Below, in pieces: positions 25,432-32,153 of a stretch of 32,153 bases of DNA. Each line of letters opens with the position of its first letter. The first letter of the stretch is position 1. Location: positions 1 through 32,153 of the forward strand of contig PAVT01000013.1 in NCBI GenBank assembly GCA_002713165.1, given 5' to 3'. The position numbers were made by a program, and so were the translations under genes. The notes under the pieces were generated by a model that made no database searches, had not been told where the DNA came from, and saw only the letters and a list, made by a program, of their open reading frames with translations. Origin of the DNA: Verrucomicrobiota bacterium. Its GTDB lineage: Bacteria > Bacteroidota > Bacteroidia > Flavobacteriales_E > Vicingaceae.

Positions 25432-28137
25432 TTACAATGTTTGCTTAACCTCTACTTCTTGATACGCTTCAATGATATCACCCACTTTAATGTCGTTAAA
25501 ACCCTCTATGTTTAATCCACATTCATATCCTTTAGCCACTTCCTTCACATCATCCTTGAATCGCTTCAAAGAACCAAGTTCGCCAGTATACACTACAATG
25601 CCATCTCTGATCAATCGAACCTTATCGTTTCGACTGACTTTGCCCTCCAATACCATGCAACCTGCAATTGTTCCAACCTTGGAGATTTTAAAAGTTTCTC
25701 TAATTTCAATTGAAGAGGTAACTTTTTCCTCGACTTTTGGCTTGAGCATTCCCTCCATTGCGGACTTAATCTCCTCAATTGCGTCGTAAATAATCGAATA
25801 CAGTCGAATGTCTATTTCTTCTTTCTCGGCTACTTTTCTTGCACTTACAGATGGTCTAACTTGGAATCCGATTACAATGGCATCGGATGCTGCTGCTAAC
25901 ATAATGTCAGACTCAGTTATCTGACCTACAGATTTGTGGATGATGTTCACTTGAATTTGCTCTGTTGATAGTTTCAATAAACTGTCAGACAATGCCTCAA
26001 TTGATCCATCAACGTCTCCTTTAACAATTACGTTTAATTCTTGGAAGTCACCGATCGCAATTCGTCGACCAATTTCGTCAAGTGTAATGTGTTTTTTCGT
26101 TCGTGTACCTTGCTCTCTTTGTAATTGCAGTCGCTTGGTAGCTATGTTTCGTGCTTCTCTTTCATCGTCCATAACATTGAACGAATCTCCTGCATTTGGA
26201 GCACCGCTTAGTCCTAAAACAGAAACAGGAATGGATGGGCCCGCTTCACTCACGTCTTTACCTCGCTCATTGTACATGGCTTTAATTCTACCACTATGCG
26301 GACCGGCAAGAATAACATCTCCAATTTTCATCGTCCCTGTTTGCACCAGCAAAGTGGCTACATAACCTCTTCCTTTGTCAAGACTGGCCTCTATTACTGC
26401 ACCTTTAGCATTTCTGTCGGGGTTTGCTTTTAACTCCAATAGTTCAGACTCTAGCAATACTTTTTCTAAAAGCTCTTCTACTCCTTGGCCAGTTTTTGCT
26501 GATACCTCTTGACTTTGAAATTTGCCTCCCCAATCTTCAACCAATATGTCCATTTGAGATAATTCCTCTCTCAATCTGTCTGCATTGGCATCAGGTCGAT
26601 CTACTTTGTTGAACGCAAATATTATTGGAACGCCTGCTGCTTGAGCATGATTGATGGCTTCCTTTGTTTGTGGCATTACATTATCATCCGCAGCAATGAC
26701 TACGATAACTACGTCTGTTACCTGAGCCCCTCTAGCCCGCATAGCTGTAAAGGCTTCGTGGCCGGGAGTGTCTAAAAAGGTGATGCGTTTGTTTTCCTTT
26801 AATGCGACATTATAGGCCCCTATATGTTGGGTGATCCCGCCTGCTTCTCCTGCAATTACATTTGCACTCCTGATATAATCCAAAAGTGAAGTTTTACCAT
26901 GGTCAACATGGCCCATTACTGTCACAATTGGATACCGCTCTTTTAGATCCTCTTCTTTGTCCGCTTCTTCCTGAACTTCTTCTTGAGATTCCGGCTTAAT
27001 AAATTCTAAATCAAATCCAAATTCTTCTGCAACAATAGAAAGTGTTTCGGCATCGAGTCTTTGATTGATAGAGACGAACATACCCAAGGTCATACAAGCA
27101 GAGATAACTTCATTGACATTGACATCCATCATTGCTGCCAATTCATTGGCGGTAACAAATTCCGTAACTTTTAGTATACTCTTTTCTGCTTCAGCTTGTT
27201 CAGCTTCTAGTTGCGCTTGTTCACTCGCAGCTTCACGTTTTTGTTTACGGTACTTAGCACCTTTGGATTTTCCTCCACCTCCTGTTAGTCTAGCAAGTGT
27301 TTCTTTGATTTGTTCTTGAATTTCCTTATCAGTTAATTCAGGGTCATTTGTTTTTCTTGCTCCTCCAGCTTTTGCTTTTCTTCGAGGCTTTTCATCAGCA
27401 ATTCTTCGTCTTTTTCGCTTTGGCTTTTGGGTTTCTTTATCTTGTGAGGAGGAAGCGACAGGTTTTTTCTCTTTTGGTAATTCTATCTTTCCTAATACAG
27501 TCACTCCTTCAAGCTTTTCAACATCAGTTTTATGTTCTTTTGGATTGCTAGCGACAGGTTTCTCTTCAACTTTTTCTTTTGGTGTATTTTCTACTTTTAC
27601 TTCTTCATTTGCTATTTTTTCAGTGTTGGCTACTTCAGTTTTTTCAGCCTCTTTTTTGTTTTCACTTTCATCTATTTTTGATTTACGAGCTGGTCTAGAC
27701 TTTAGGTTCATTGAATCCAAGTCAATTTTTCCAACTACCTTAGGCCCATCACCCGTTTTCTCTTCTTCAACAGTTGCCTCTTTTTTCGCTTCTTCTTTAA
27801 CTTCTTTTACCTCATCTTTCTCCGGTTCAATTTCCTTGTCCGCAGGAATGTTTTTGATTAAGATGCTTTCATCGTCTTCCTTCGATTTAGCTTTTTCCTG
27901 TGGATGCTCTATGGATACACTCTCCCTTTCTATAGAAGGCATACTAACATTTTGCGACTCTTCTTTTACGCTCTTATCGTCTTGAAATTCTGCACTTAAT
28001 ATATTGTAGTGCTCTTCGCTAATCTTGGTATTGGGCTTGGCTTCAATCTCAATGCCATTCGAGGATAAGAATTCAACGATGGTGCTGATTCCTAAATTAA
28101 ACTCTCTTGCTACTTTACTTAATCTTTTTACTGGCAT
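25432..28137 (-). CDS. infB: Translation initiation factor IF-2
   Basis: IF-2 is the GTPase that brings initiator tRNA to the 30S subunit and promotes subunit joining. The 901-residue protein has a small N-terminal domain ([20 protein letters not shown], 4-23) typical of Bacteroidota IF-2. A long Lys/Glu-rich disordered linker (about 55-320) follows, then a second IF2_N-like segment (about 325-375), then the G domain with GHVDHGKT (409-416), DTPGH (456-460) and NKVD (510-513). The C-terminal half has domains II to IV. It follows nusA by 32 bases, the conserved rimP-nusA-infB order. Long open frames on the opposite strand here are shadows of the Lys/Glu-rich linker. Confidence 0.97.
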   Translation of the reverse strand: MPVKRLSKVAREFNLGISTIVEFLSSNGIEIEAKPNTKISEEHYNILSAEFQDDKSVKEESQNVSMPSIERESVSIEHPQEKAKSKEDDESILIKNIPADKEIEPEKDEVKEVKEEAKKEATVEEEKTGDGPKVVGKIDLDSMNLKSRPARKSKIDESENKKEAEKTEVANTEKIANEEVKVENTPKEKVEEKPVASNPKEHKTDVEKLEGVTVLGKIELPKEKKPVASSSQDKETQKPKRKRRRIADEKPRRKAKAGGARKTNDPELTDKEIQEQIKETLARLTGGGGKSKGAKYRKQKREAASEQAQLEAEQAEAEKSILKVTEFVTANELAAMMDVNVNEVISACMTLGMFVSINQRLDAETLSIVAEEFGFDLEFIKPESQEEVQEEADKEEDLKERYPIVTVMGHVDHGKTSLLDYIRSANVIAGEAGGITQHIGAYNVALKENKRITFLDTPGHEAFTAMRARGAQVTDVVIVVIAADDNVMPQTKEAINHAQAAGVPIIFAFNKVDRPDANADRLREELSQMDILVEDWGGKFQSQEVSAKTGQGVEELLEKVLLESELLELKANPDRNAKGAVIEASLDKGRGYVATLLVQTGTMKIGDVILAGPHSGRIKAMYNERGKDVSEAGPSIPVSVLGLSGAPNAGDSFNVMDDEREARNIATKRLQLQREQGTRTKKHITLDEIGRRIAIGDFQELNVIVKGDVDGSIEALSDSLLKLSTEQIQVNIIHKSVGQITESDIMLAAASDAIVIGFQVRPSVSARKVAEKEEIDIRLYSIIYDAIEEIKSAMEGMLKPKVEEKVTSSIEIRETFKISKVGTIAGCMVLEGKVSRNDKVRLIRDGIVVYTGELGSLKRFKDDVKEVAKGYECGLNIEGFNDIKVGDIIEAYQEVEVKQTL

Positions 28138-28169
28138 ATAATCCTTTCTCTTTGTGAATATAAACTGAA

Positions 28170-29411
28170 TTATTCAAATTCCATGAGGAAAATTTTCTTT
28201 ACTTCAGCAATGGTTTCTTCTTCCAAATCTGTTCGCTTAACCAATTCGGCATCAGACAATTCTAATACATTTTTAGCTGTATCACAACCAATTGATTTGA
28301 GTTCATCAATGATCCAATCATCAATTTCATCTGTAAACTCATCCAATGCTACGTCATCATCAATGTCATTTCCTGCATCTTCTCTGTAAACATCAATTTC
28401 AAAACCGGTTAATTTGCCTGCGAGTTTAATGTTGTGTCCACCTCTACCTATGGCGAGTGAAACTTGGTCAGGAGCTAAATAAACCTCAGCCTTGTCGTTT
28501 TCCTCATCTAAATTGATGGAAGAAACTTTGGCAGGACTTAGGGCCCTTGTGATGTATAGTTTTAAATTATTGGTGTAGTTGATTACGTCAATGTTTTCAT
28601 TCTTTAGTTCTCTGACGATGCCATGAATTCTAGATCCCTTCATACCTACACATGCACCTACTGGATCAATTCTATCGTCGTATGACTCAACCGCTACTTT
28701 AGCTCTTTCTCCTGGTTCTCGCACAATTTTTTTGATGGTAATCAAACCGTCAAATATTTCGGGAACCTCCATTTCAAAAAGGCGGGCCAAAAATTCCGGA
28801 GCAGTTCTTGAGAGGGTGATAATGGGTTTGTTGTTCCTCATTTCAACTTTCTTGACCACAGCACGAATATTGTCCCCTTTCTTGAAATAGTCGTTTGGAA
28901 TTTGTTCCAATTTAGGCAGGATCAGTTCGTTTCCTTCATCATCAATGATGAGCAATTCTCTTTTCCATACTTGATAAACTTCCCCGTTAATAATTTCTCC
29001 AACGCGATCTTCATATTTTTTGAAAATGTTATCTTTTTCCAACTCCAATACCTTTGAGATTAGATTTTGTCTAAGAGCCAGCACGGCACGTCTCCCAAAA
29101 TCTGAGAGTTTAACTTCCTCAGAGGCTTCTTCCCCAACTTCAAAGTCAGGCTCTATTTTAATGGCCTCAGAGAGTGCTATTTGACTATTTTCATCTTCAA
29201 CCTCTCCATCTTCTACAATTTCTCGGTTACGCCAAACCTCTAAATCTCCTTTATCAATGTTTAAGATAATGTCAAAATTTTCGTCTGATCCGTATCGCTT
29301 AATGATCATACTTCGGAAAACAGATTCCAAAATATTCATCATTGTAGGTCTGTCTATGTCTTTGAATTCTTTAAATTCAGTAAACGACTCTGTTAAATTG
29401 ATTTTATCCAT
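28170..29411 (-). CDS. nusA: Transcription termination/antitermination factor NusA
   Basis: NusA binds RNA polymerase and nascent RNA and modulates pausing, termination and antitermination. The 413-residue protein has the N-terminal polymerase-binding domain (1-130), an S1 domain (about 135-203), and two KH domains marked by [10 protein letters not shown] (257-266) and [11 protein letters not shown] (322-332). A short acidic C-terminal segment with a helix-hairpin-helix-like region ([17 protein letters not shown]) completes it. It lacks the long C-terminal repeats of E. coli NusA, which is usual outside Proteobacteria. It lies 5 bases after rimP and 32 bases before infB, in the classic operon. 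A terminator-like hairpin upstream of rimP could allow NusA to control its own operon. Confidence 0.96.
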   Translation of the reverse strand: MDKINLTESFTEFKEFKDIDRPTMMNILESVFRSMIIKRYGSDENFDIILNIDKGDLEVWRNREIVEDGEVEDENSQIALSEAIKIEPDFEVGEEASEEVKLSDFGRRAVLALRQNLISKVLELEKDNIFKKYEDRVGEIINGEVYQVWKRELLIIDDEGNELILPKLEQIPNDYFKKGDNIRAVVKKVEMRNNKPIITLSRTAPEFLARLFEMEVPEIFDGLITIKKIVREPGERAKVAVESYDDRIDPVGACVGMKGSRIHGIVRELKNENIDVINYTNNLKLYITRALSPAKVSSINLDEENDKAEVYLAPDQVSLAIGRGGHNIKLAGKLTGFEIDVYREDAGNDIDDDVALDEFTDEIDDWIIDELKSIGCDTAKNVLELSDAELVKRTDLEEETIAEVKKIFLMEFE

Positions 29412-29416
29412 CTTGT

Positions 29417-29884
29417 TTAATTAAATACTATAATCACTTTAGTTTCTTTTACCTGCTCCATGGGAACATTTATGTTTTTTATTACTAGTTGTTTTTTCTT
29501 TTTGCCTTCAATTTTTTCTTTTGAACTTATTTCTAATTCAACTTCTTCCTCATTGGCTTTTAGCAACTTCCCTTTTATCTTTTCTCCTTTTATAGTTTTT
29601 ACTTCTACCATTCGATTAAGATAACGCTGGTATTGCCTTAGTATCTTAAACGGTTGGTCCATTCCTGCAGAGCTAACTGTAAGCTCATAGTCCTCTTCAT
29701 CACGATCTAAATTTGACTCTATGTGCCTACTAATGCTCACGCAATCATCAATTTTCACACCTCTGTCACCATCAATTTCAATACGAATTTTATTTCCGGT
29801 ACCTACGTTCAGATCTACTATAAAATAGTCTGTTTTCTCGATGGCCTCGTTCACAAGTGAGCCTATGATTTTAGTGTCTATCAT
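29417..29884 (-). CDS. rimP: Ribosome maturation factor RimP
   Basis: RimP assists maturation of the 30S subunit. The 155-residue protein has normal length and the typical blocks IRIEIDGDRGVKIDDCVSIS (33-52), YELTVSSAGMDQPFKILRQY (66-85), and a C-terminal SH3-like domain with VKTIKGEKIKGKLLKANEEE. It is the first gene of the rimP-nusA-infB operon. A candidate promoter (TACTTTTGCA on the minus strand) lies about 70 bases upstream, and a strong hairpin with a T-run lies between that promoter and the ATG. The start at 29884 is preceded by AAAGGAAAGG, which may help initiation. Confidence 0.93.
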   Translation of the reverse strand: MIDTKIIGSLVNEAIEKTDYFIVDLNVGTGNKIRIEIDGDRGVKIDDCVSISRHIESNLDRDEEDYELTVSSAGMDQPFKILRQYQRYLNRMVEVKTIKGEKIKGKLLKANEEEVELEISSKEKIEGKKKKQLVIKNINVPMEQVKETKVIIVFN

Positions 29885-29903
29885 CCTTTCCTTTAGTTAC
29901 AAA

Positions 29904-29927
29904 AAGAGGGGACGTTTGTCCCCTCTT
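29904..29927 (-). terminator. Strong hairpin terminator between the MORN gene and rimP, possibly a leader attenuator
   Basis: A perfect 10-bp stem, AAGAGGGGAC / GTCCCCTCTT with a 4-base loop, is followed on the minus strand by TTTTTG. It can terminate the MORN-repeat gene, whose stop is 47 bases upstream. It also lies between the candidate rimP promoter and the rimP ATG, so transcripts from that promoter must read through it. Its core resembles the usp/accC terminator (GGGAC...GTCCC). Confidence 0.82.
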
Positions 29928-29951
29928 AATTTACTTCCAACTGAATCGCTG

Positions 29952-29959
29952 CAAAAGTA
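29952..29959 (-). promoter_or_regulatory. Candidate promoter (-7 box) for rimP-nusA-infB
   Basis: On the minus strand TACTTTTG followed by CA matches the Bacteroidota -7 box, including the common GCA extension. The implied start is near 29945, giving a leader of about 60 bases that contains the hairpin at 29904-29927. No clear -33 TTTG is visible. Confidence 0.5.
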
Positions 29960-29974
29960 CGAATATTCCTTTGT

Positions 29975-31702
29975 TTAGTTTTTATCTTCTATTTTAACTT
30001 TTTCTCCTTTTTCAAAAACAATGGTTTTTAACAGATCGTCTTGCTTTTTCCCATAGAACTTAAAGGTCCCGTGCGGAACACCTTCTACATACGATTTTTC
30101 ACTTTCTAAAGTGCCAATTTCGTACCAGTTGATGACTTTGCCATCAAGCCGCCCATTTTTATACGTAGCGCTCATCATGGGTATGCCATTTTCATAAAAA
30201 CTTCTCCAGTTACCCTCTTTTTTACCTTCACGGTAATTGGTTTCATCCCGAAGACCCTCATTTGCGTACCAACTTTTTCTGACCCCATTCAACACCCCAT
30301 TTAAATATGTTTCCTCTAATTCTAATTTGCCCTGAGTTGACCAATACCTCCAGGTGCCGTTTTTTACGCCTTCAAGAAATGAACCCACATAACGTTGCTT
30401 ACCATCTGTATACCAGCCTTTCCAATGGTCGTTTTGTAGGCCTCGAGAATAACTCCCAGCATCTTGCGCTTGCCCATTAGAATAATACGTAAACCATGGA
30501 CCTTCCTCAAGATTTTCTTTATAAACTCCTTCCATGATTAATGTTCCGTTTTCATGCCATATTTTCCATTGACCCTCTTTCATGTCATTTACGTAGTCGC
30601 CAACTTTCCATTTGCTTCCATCTTTGTAAAAGAATTCCCAACTTCCTTCTCTTTTTCCATTTAAATAATTGCCTGTGGATAAAAGTTGTGTAGACTCCTT
30701 ATAATAATATTTCCATGTTCCACTCTGTTTGTCATCCATAAAGTATCCAGACATATCTTTCTGTCCAGATGGATGAAACCACTGCCATTCTCCGGACTTC
30801 ATTCCTTTTTTAAATTTTCCAATCTCTGCTATTTTTCCTTCTTTGAAATAAGTGGTGGTTAAACCATCTTTATGCCCTTCATTGAAGGTCTCCTCTCGAT
30901 TAAGTTGTCCTGAAATGAAATAATGACGCCATGGACCCGACTTAAGTCCTTCTTTATATTGACCTTCTGATTTTTTGTTTCCGTTTGGGAAGAAGGTCAC
31001 CCAATCTCCATTAGGTTGGTTATTTTTAAACGTTTCTACAGAGATCAAGACTCCTTCGCTGTTCCATTTTTCCCAACGTCCCTCTCTTTTTCCTCCATCA
31101 TACCTTCCAGATTCTTTGGTCTTGCCATTGCTGTGATAAATCGTCCATACGCCCGACCCGTTTAAAATCAGTTGCTTTCCCACTTCATCGAAAAAACTCT
31201 CGATCAGCTGTTCGTCATCTGTATAGGTAATGAGCATCTTTATTTGTCCATTCGGATGCCATTCTTTCCACTGCCCCTTGCGTTGGTCAATTTCATACCA
31301 TCCTTCTCGTTTTTTATTCCCATCTGCATAATTAAACGTCCACAAACTGTCTTTGTAACCTTTTTTATAGTAGCCAGTTAGCTCAACCTTGCCGTTTGGA
31401 TAGTATGTGGTGAACAGCCCATCTCGTTTGGCATCAATAAATGAACCTTCTTCTGCGAGTTCACCATTTTCAGTAAAATGTTTGTAAGGGCCATGAAACT
31501 CACCAAATTTAAAATTGACCAGTTGAATCAATTGTCCTGATTTATTGTAAAACTTCCATTCGCCATCTTCGATGCCTCCTTGGATGAGGTTGCCTTCTGC
31601 TTTTGGTTTTCCATTTTGCCATTTATAGGTCGTGAAGCTTTGCGCTATTGAAAAGTGGGTAGATAAAGCAAAAAGAAATAAAGTGGATAGGAGTATTTTC
31701 AT
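29975..31702 (-). CDS. Secreted MORN-like (YwqK family) repeat protein
   Basis: A 575-residue exported protein. A signal peptide (1-20, ending HFSIA before Q21) precedes about 21 repeats of roughly 23-25 residues, each with a core like GxWxxYxxNGxxxxxGxYxxGxxxG. Examples are REGRWEKWNSEG, KSGEWQWFHPSG, KEGQWKIWHENG and KNGTWRYWSTQG. These are MORN_2/YwqK-type repeats, which form a long beta-sheet ribbon. One repeat (about 160-185) is irregular and contains FDEVGKQLILNGSGVW, a variant I recall from related Bacteroidota proteins. There is no type IX sorting domain, so it probably stays in the periplasm or at the outer membrane. Databases often label such proteins YwqK-family antitoxins, but nothing here supports a toxin-antitoxin role. 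It stands alone, with a -7 box upstream and a strong terminator downstream. Confidence 0.85.
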   Translation of the reverse strand: MKILLSTLFLFALSTHFSIAQSFTTYKWQNGKPKAEGNLIQGGIEDGEWKFYNKSGQLIQLVNFKFGEFHGPYKHFTENGELAEEGSFIDAKRDGLFTTYYPNGKVELTGYYKKGYKDSLWTFNYADGNKKREGWYEIDQRKGQWKEWHPNGQIKMLITYTDDEQLIESFFDEVGKQLILNGSGVWTIYHSNGKTKESGRYDGGKREGRWEKWNSEGVLISVETFKNNQPNGDWVTFFPNGNKKSEGQYKEGLKSGPWRHYFISGQLNREETFNEGHKDGLTTTYFKEGKIAEIGKFKKGMKSGEWQWFHPSGQKDMSGYFMDDKQSGTWKYYYKESTQLLSTGNYLNGKREGSWEFFYKDGSKWKVGDYVNDMKEGQWKIWHENGTLIMEGVYKENLEEGPWFTYYSNGQAQDAGSYSRGLQNDHWKGWYTDGKQRYVGSFLEGVKNGTWRYWSTQGKLELEETYLNGVLNGVRKSWYANEGLRDETNYREGKKEGNWRSFYENGIPMMSATYKNGRLDGKVINWYEIGTLESEKSYVEGVPHGTFKFYGKKQDDLLKTIVFEKGEKVKIEDKN

Positions 31703-31720
31703 TCAAAATTTTTCTTGATT

Positions 31721-31728
31721 CAAAGTTA
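31721..31728 (-). promoter_or_regulatory. Candidate promoter for the MORN-repeat gene
   Basis: On the minus strand TAACTTTG matches TAnnTTTG. An ATTG about 21 bases further upstream could be a weak -33 element. The implied start is near 31714, about 12 bases before the ATG. Confidence 0.4.
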
Positions 31729-31840
31729 AAATTATGAGCATTTGGGATTCAATATTGGGAGATTCATTTATGAACAATTCAATTGGCACTATTTATAGGA
31801 ATTAAGGGATATGATAGATTGACTTATCTTTACCCCCTTT

Positions 31841-32153
31841 ATGGCGTCAAATCCACTTATTATCGCTCATCGCGGAGCCTCGGGGCTTGCACCTGAAAAC
31901 ACCTTAAGCGCATTTAAAAAAGCCATTGATGTTGGTGTGGATAGAATTGAAATAGATTCTGATATTTCACTACGTCCTAAGGGAGGGTCTGATGTTACTG
32001 ATATAGAAGAAGCTGTAGAGACAGATCAAGAAACAGTTGAAGATCCAGATTCAACAGAAGAAGTAACAGAACCTTATCAAACGATATCTGCAACAAGTGA
32101 TGAGATAAGTTTTTATTCTGGCAAGGATGTTAATTTTGACCTTCTTTATACAA
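31841..32153 (+). CDS. Glycerophosphodiester phosphodiesterase start, joined to an unrelated acidic sequence (partial)
   Basis: An ATG at 31841 opens a frame that continues to the right edge. Residues 1-39 (LIIAHRGASGLAPENTL, then AFKKAIDVGVDRIEID) are a textbook N-terminus of a glycerophosphodiester phosphodiesterase, an enzyme that cleaves glycerophosphodiesters to glycerol-3-phosphate. His10, Arg11 and Glu37 are the expected active-site positions. After Asp39 the family continuation (a VHLTKDG-like strand and a catalytic His) is missing. Instead 65 residues follow, rich in Glu, Asp and Thr (for example DIEEAVETDQETVEDPDS), like a linker in a secreted or surface protein. The frame stays open, and the other frames are closed. 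Either the contig end is chimeric or the gene carries a real fusion or insertion. As it stands, this would not be an active enzyme. Confidence 0.6.
   Translation, partial: MASNPLIIAHRGASGLAPENTLSAFKKAIDVGVDRIEIDSDISLRPKGGSDVTDIEEAVETDQETVEDPDSTEEVTEPYQTISATSDEISFYSGKDVNFDLLYT

Noticed and set aside
27545-27985. A 146-codon open frame on + opposite infB, Ser/Phe-rich
   Set aside because: It is antisense to the Lys/Glu-rich linker of IF-2, whose codons (AAA, GAA) read backwards as TTT and TTC. It has no family features and no promoter.
29975-31702. Possible toxin-antitoxin system suggested by YwqK-type repeats
   Set aside because: No small toxin gene is adjacent, and the protein has a signal peptide and a repeat-only structure.
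1-32153. CRISPR array, tRNA or rRNA genes, insertion sequences, prophage
   Set aside because: Intergenic gaps are short, the longest being about 195 bases. I saw no spaced direct repeats, cloverleaf-like sequences, transposase or integrase motifs, or phage proteins.

Overview
This window looks like an A+T-rich chromosomal segment of a Bacteroidota bacterium, probably in or near the Flavobacteriales. The evidence is threefold. Three large exported proteins end in type IX secretion (T9SS) sorting domains. Several genes are preceded by the Bacteroidota -7 promoter motif TAnnTTTG and mostly lack Shine-Dalgarno sequences. The L32, IF-2 and PurF-like proteins have flavobacterial-type sequence features. 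No tRNA, rRNA, CRISPR array, insertion sequence or prophage is visible. The placement at order level is inference from protein features, not from a phylogeny.

Layout. (1) 1-1130: the start of an unidentified leftward gene, then a two-domain universal stress protein on +, closed by a bidirectional terminator. (2) 1130-6065, leftward: pdxA, a DUF177/YceD protein, rpmF, fabH, accB and accC, a cluster linking ribosome, fatty acid and cofactor synthesis. (3) 6199-10563, rightward: mqnC (futalosine menaquinone pathway), a giant T9SS type-B surface protein, and ribE. (4) 10553-14675, leftward: metF (TTG start, tail overlapping ribE) and a second giant T9SS type-B protein. (5) 14856-16652: lepA on +. 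(6) 16666-21369, leftward: a ten-PKD-repeat T9SS type-A protein, an ECF sigma factor, and a membrane protein with a short cytosolic head, one transmembrane helix, a long linker and a C-terminal beta-barrel-like domain. (7) 21461-29884, leftward: rimP, nusA, infB, a 633-residue PurF-like amidotransferase/phosphoribosyltransferase, and dxs. (8) 29975-31702, leftward: a secreted protein of about 21 MORN-like repeats. (9) 31841-end: the start of a glycerophosphodiester phosphodiesterase that changes character abruptly after residue 39.

Most of the window is housekeeping. The most interesting unit is region 6, where a secreted adhesin-like protein, an ECF sigma factor and a candidate anti-sigma factor that may span both membranes are tightly packed. 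It resembles the dual membrane-spanning anti-sigma (Dma) arrangement known from Bacteroides, with the added feature of a T9SS cargo gene as first cistron. Other points worth a second look are a terminator hairpin in the leader of rimP-nusA-infB, a nine-T tract in the signal peptide of one surface protein, and the suspicious junction in the last gene.
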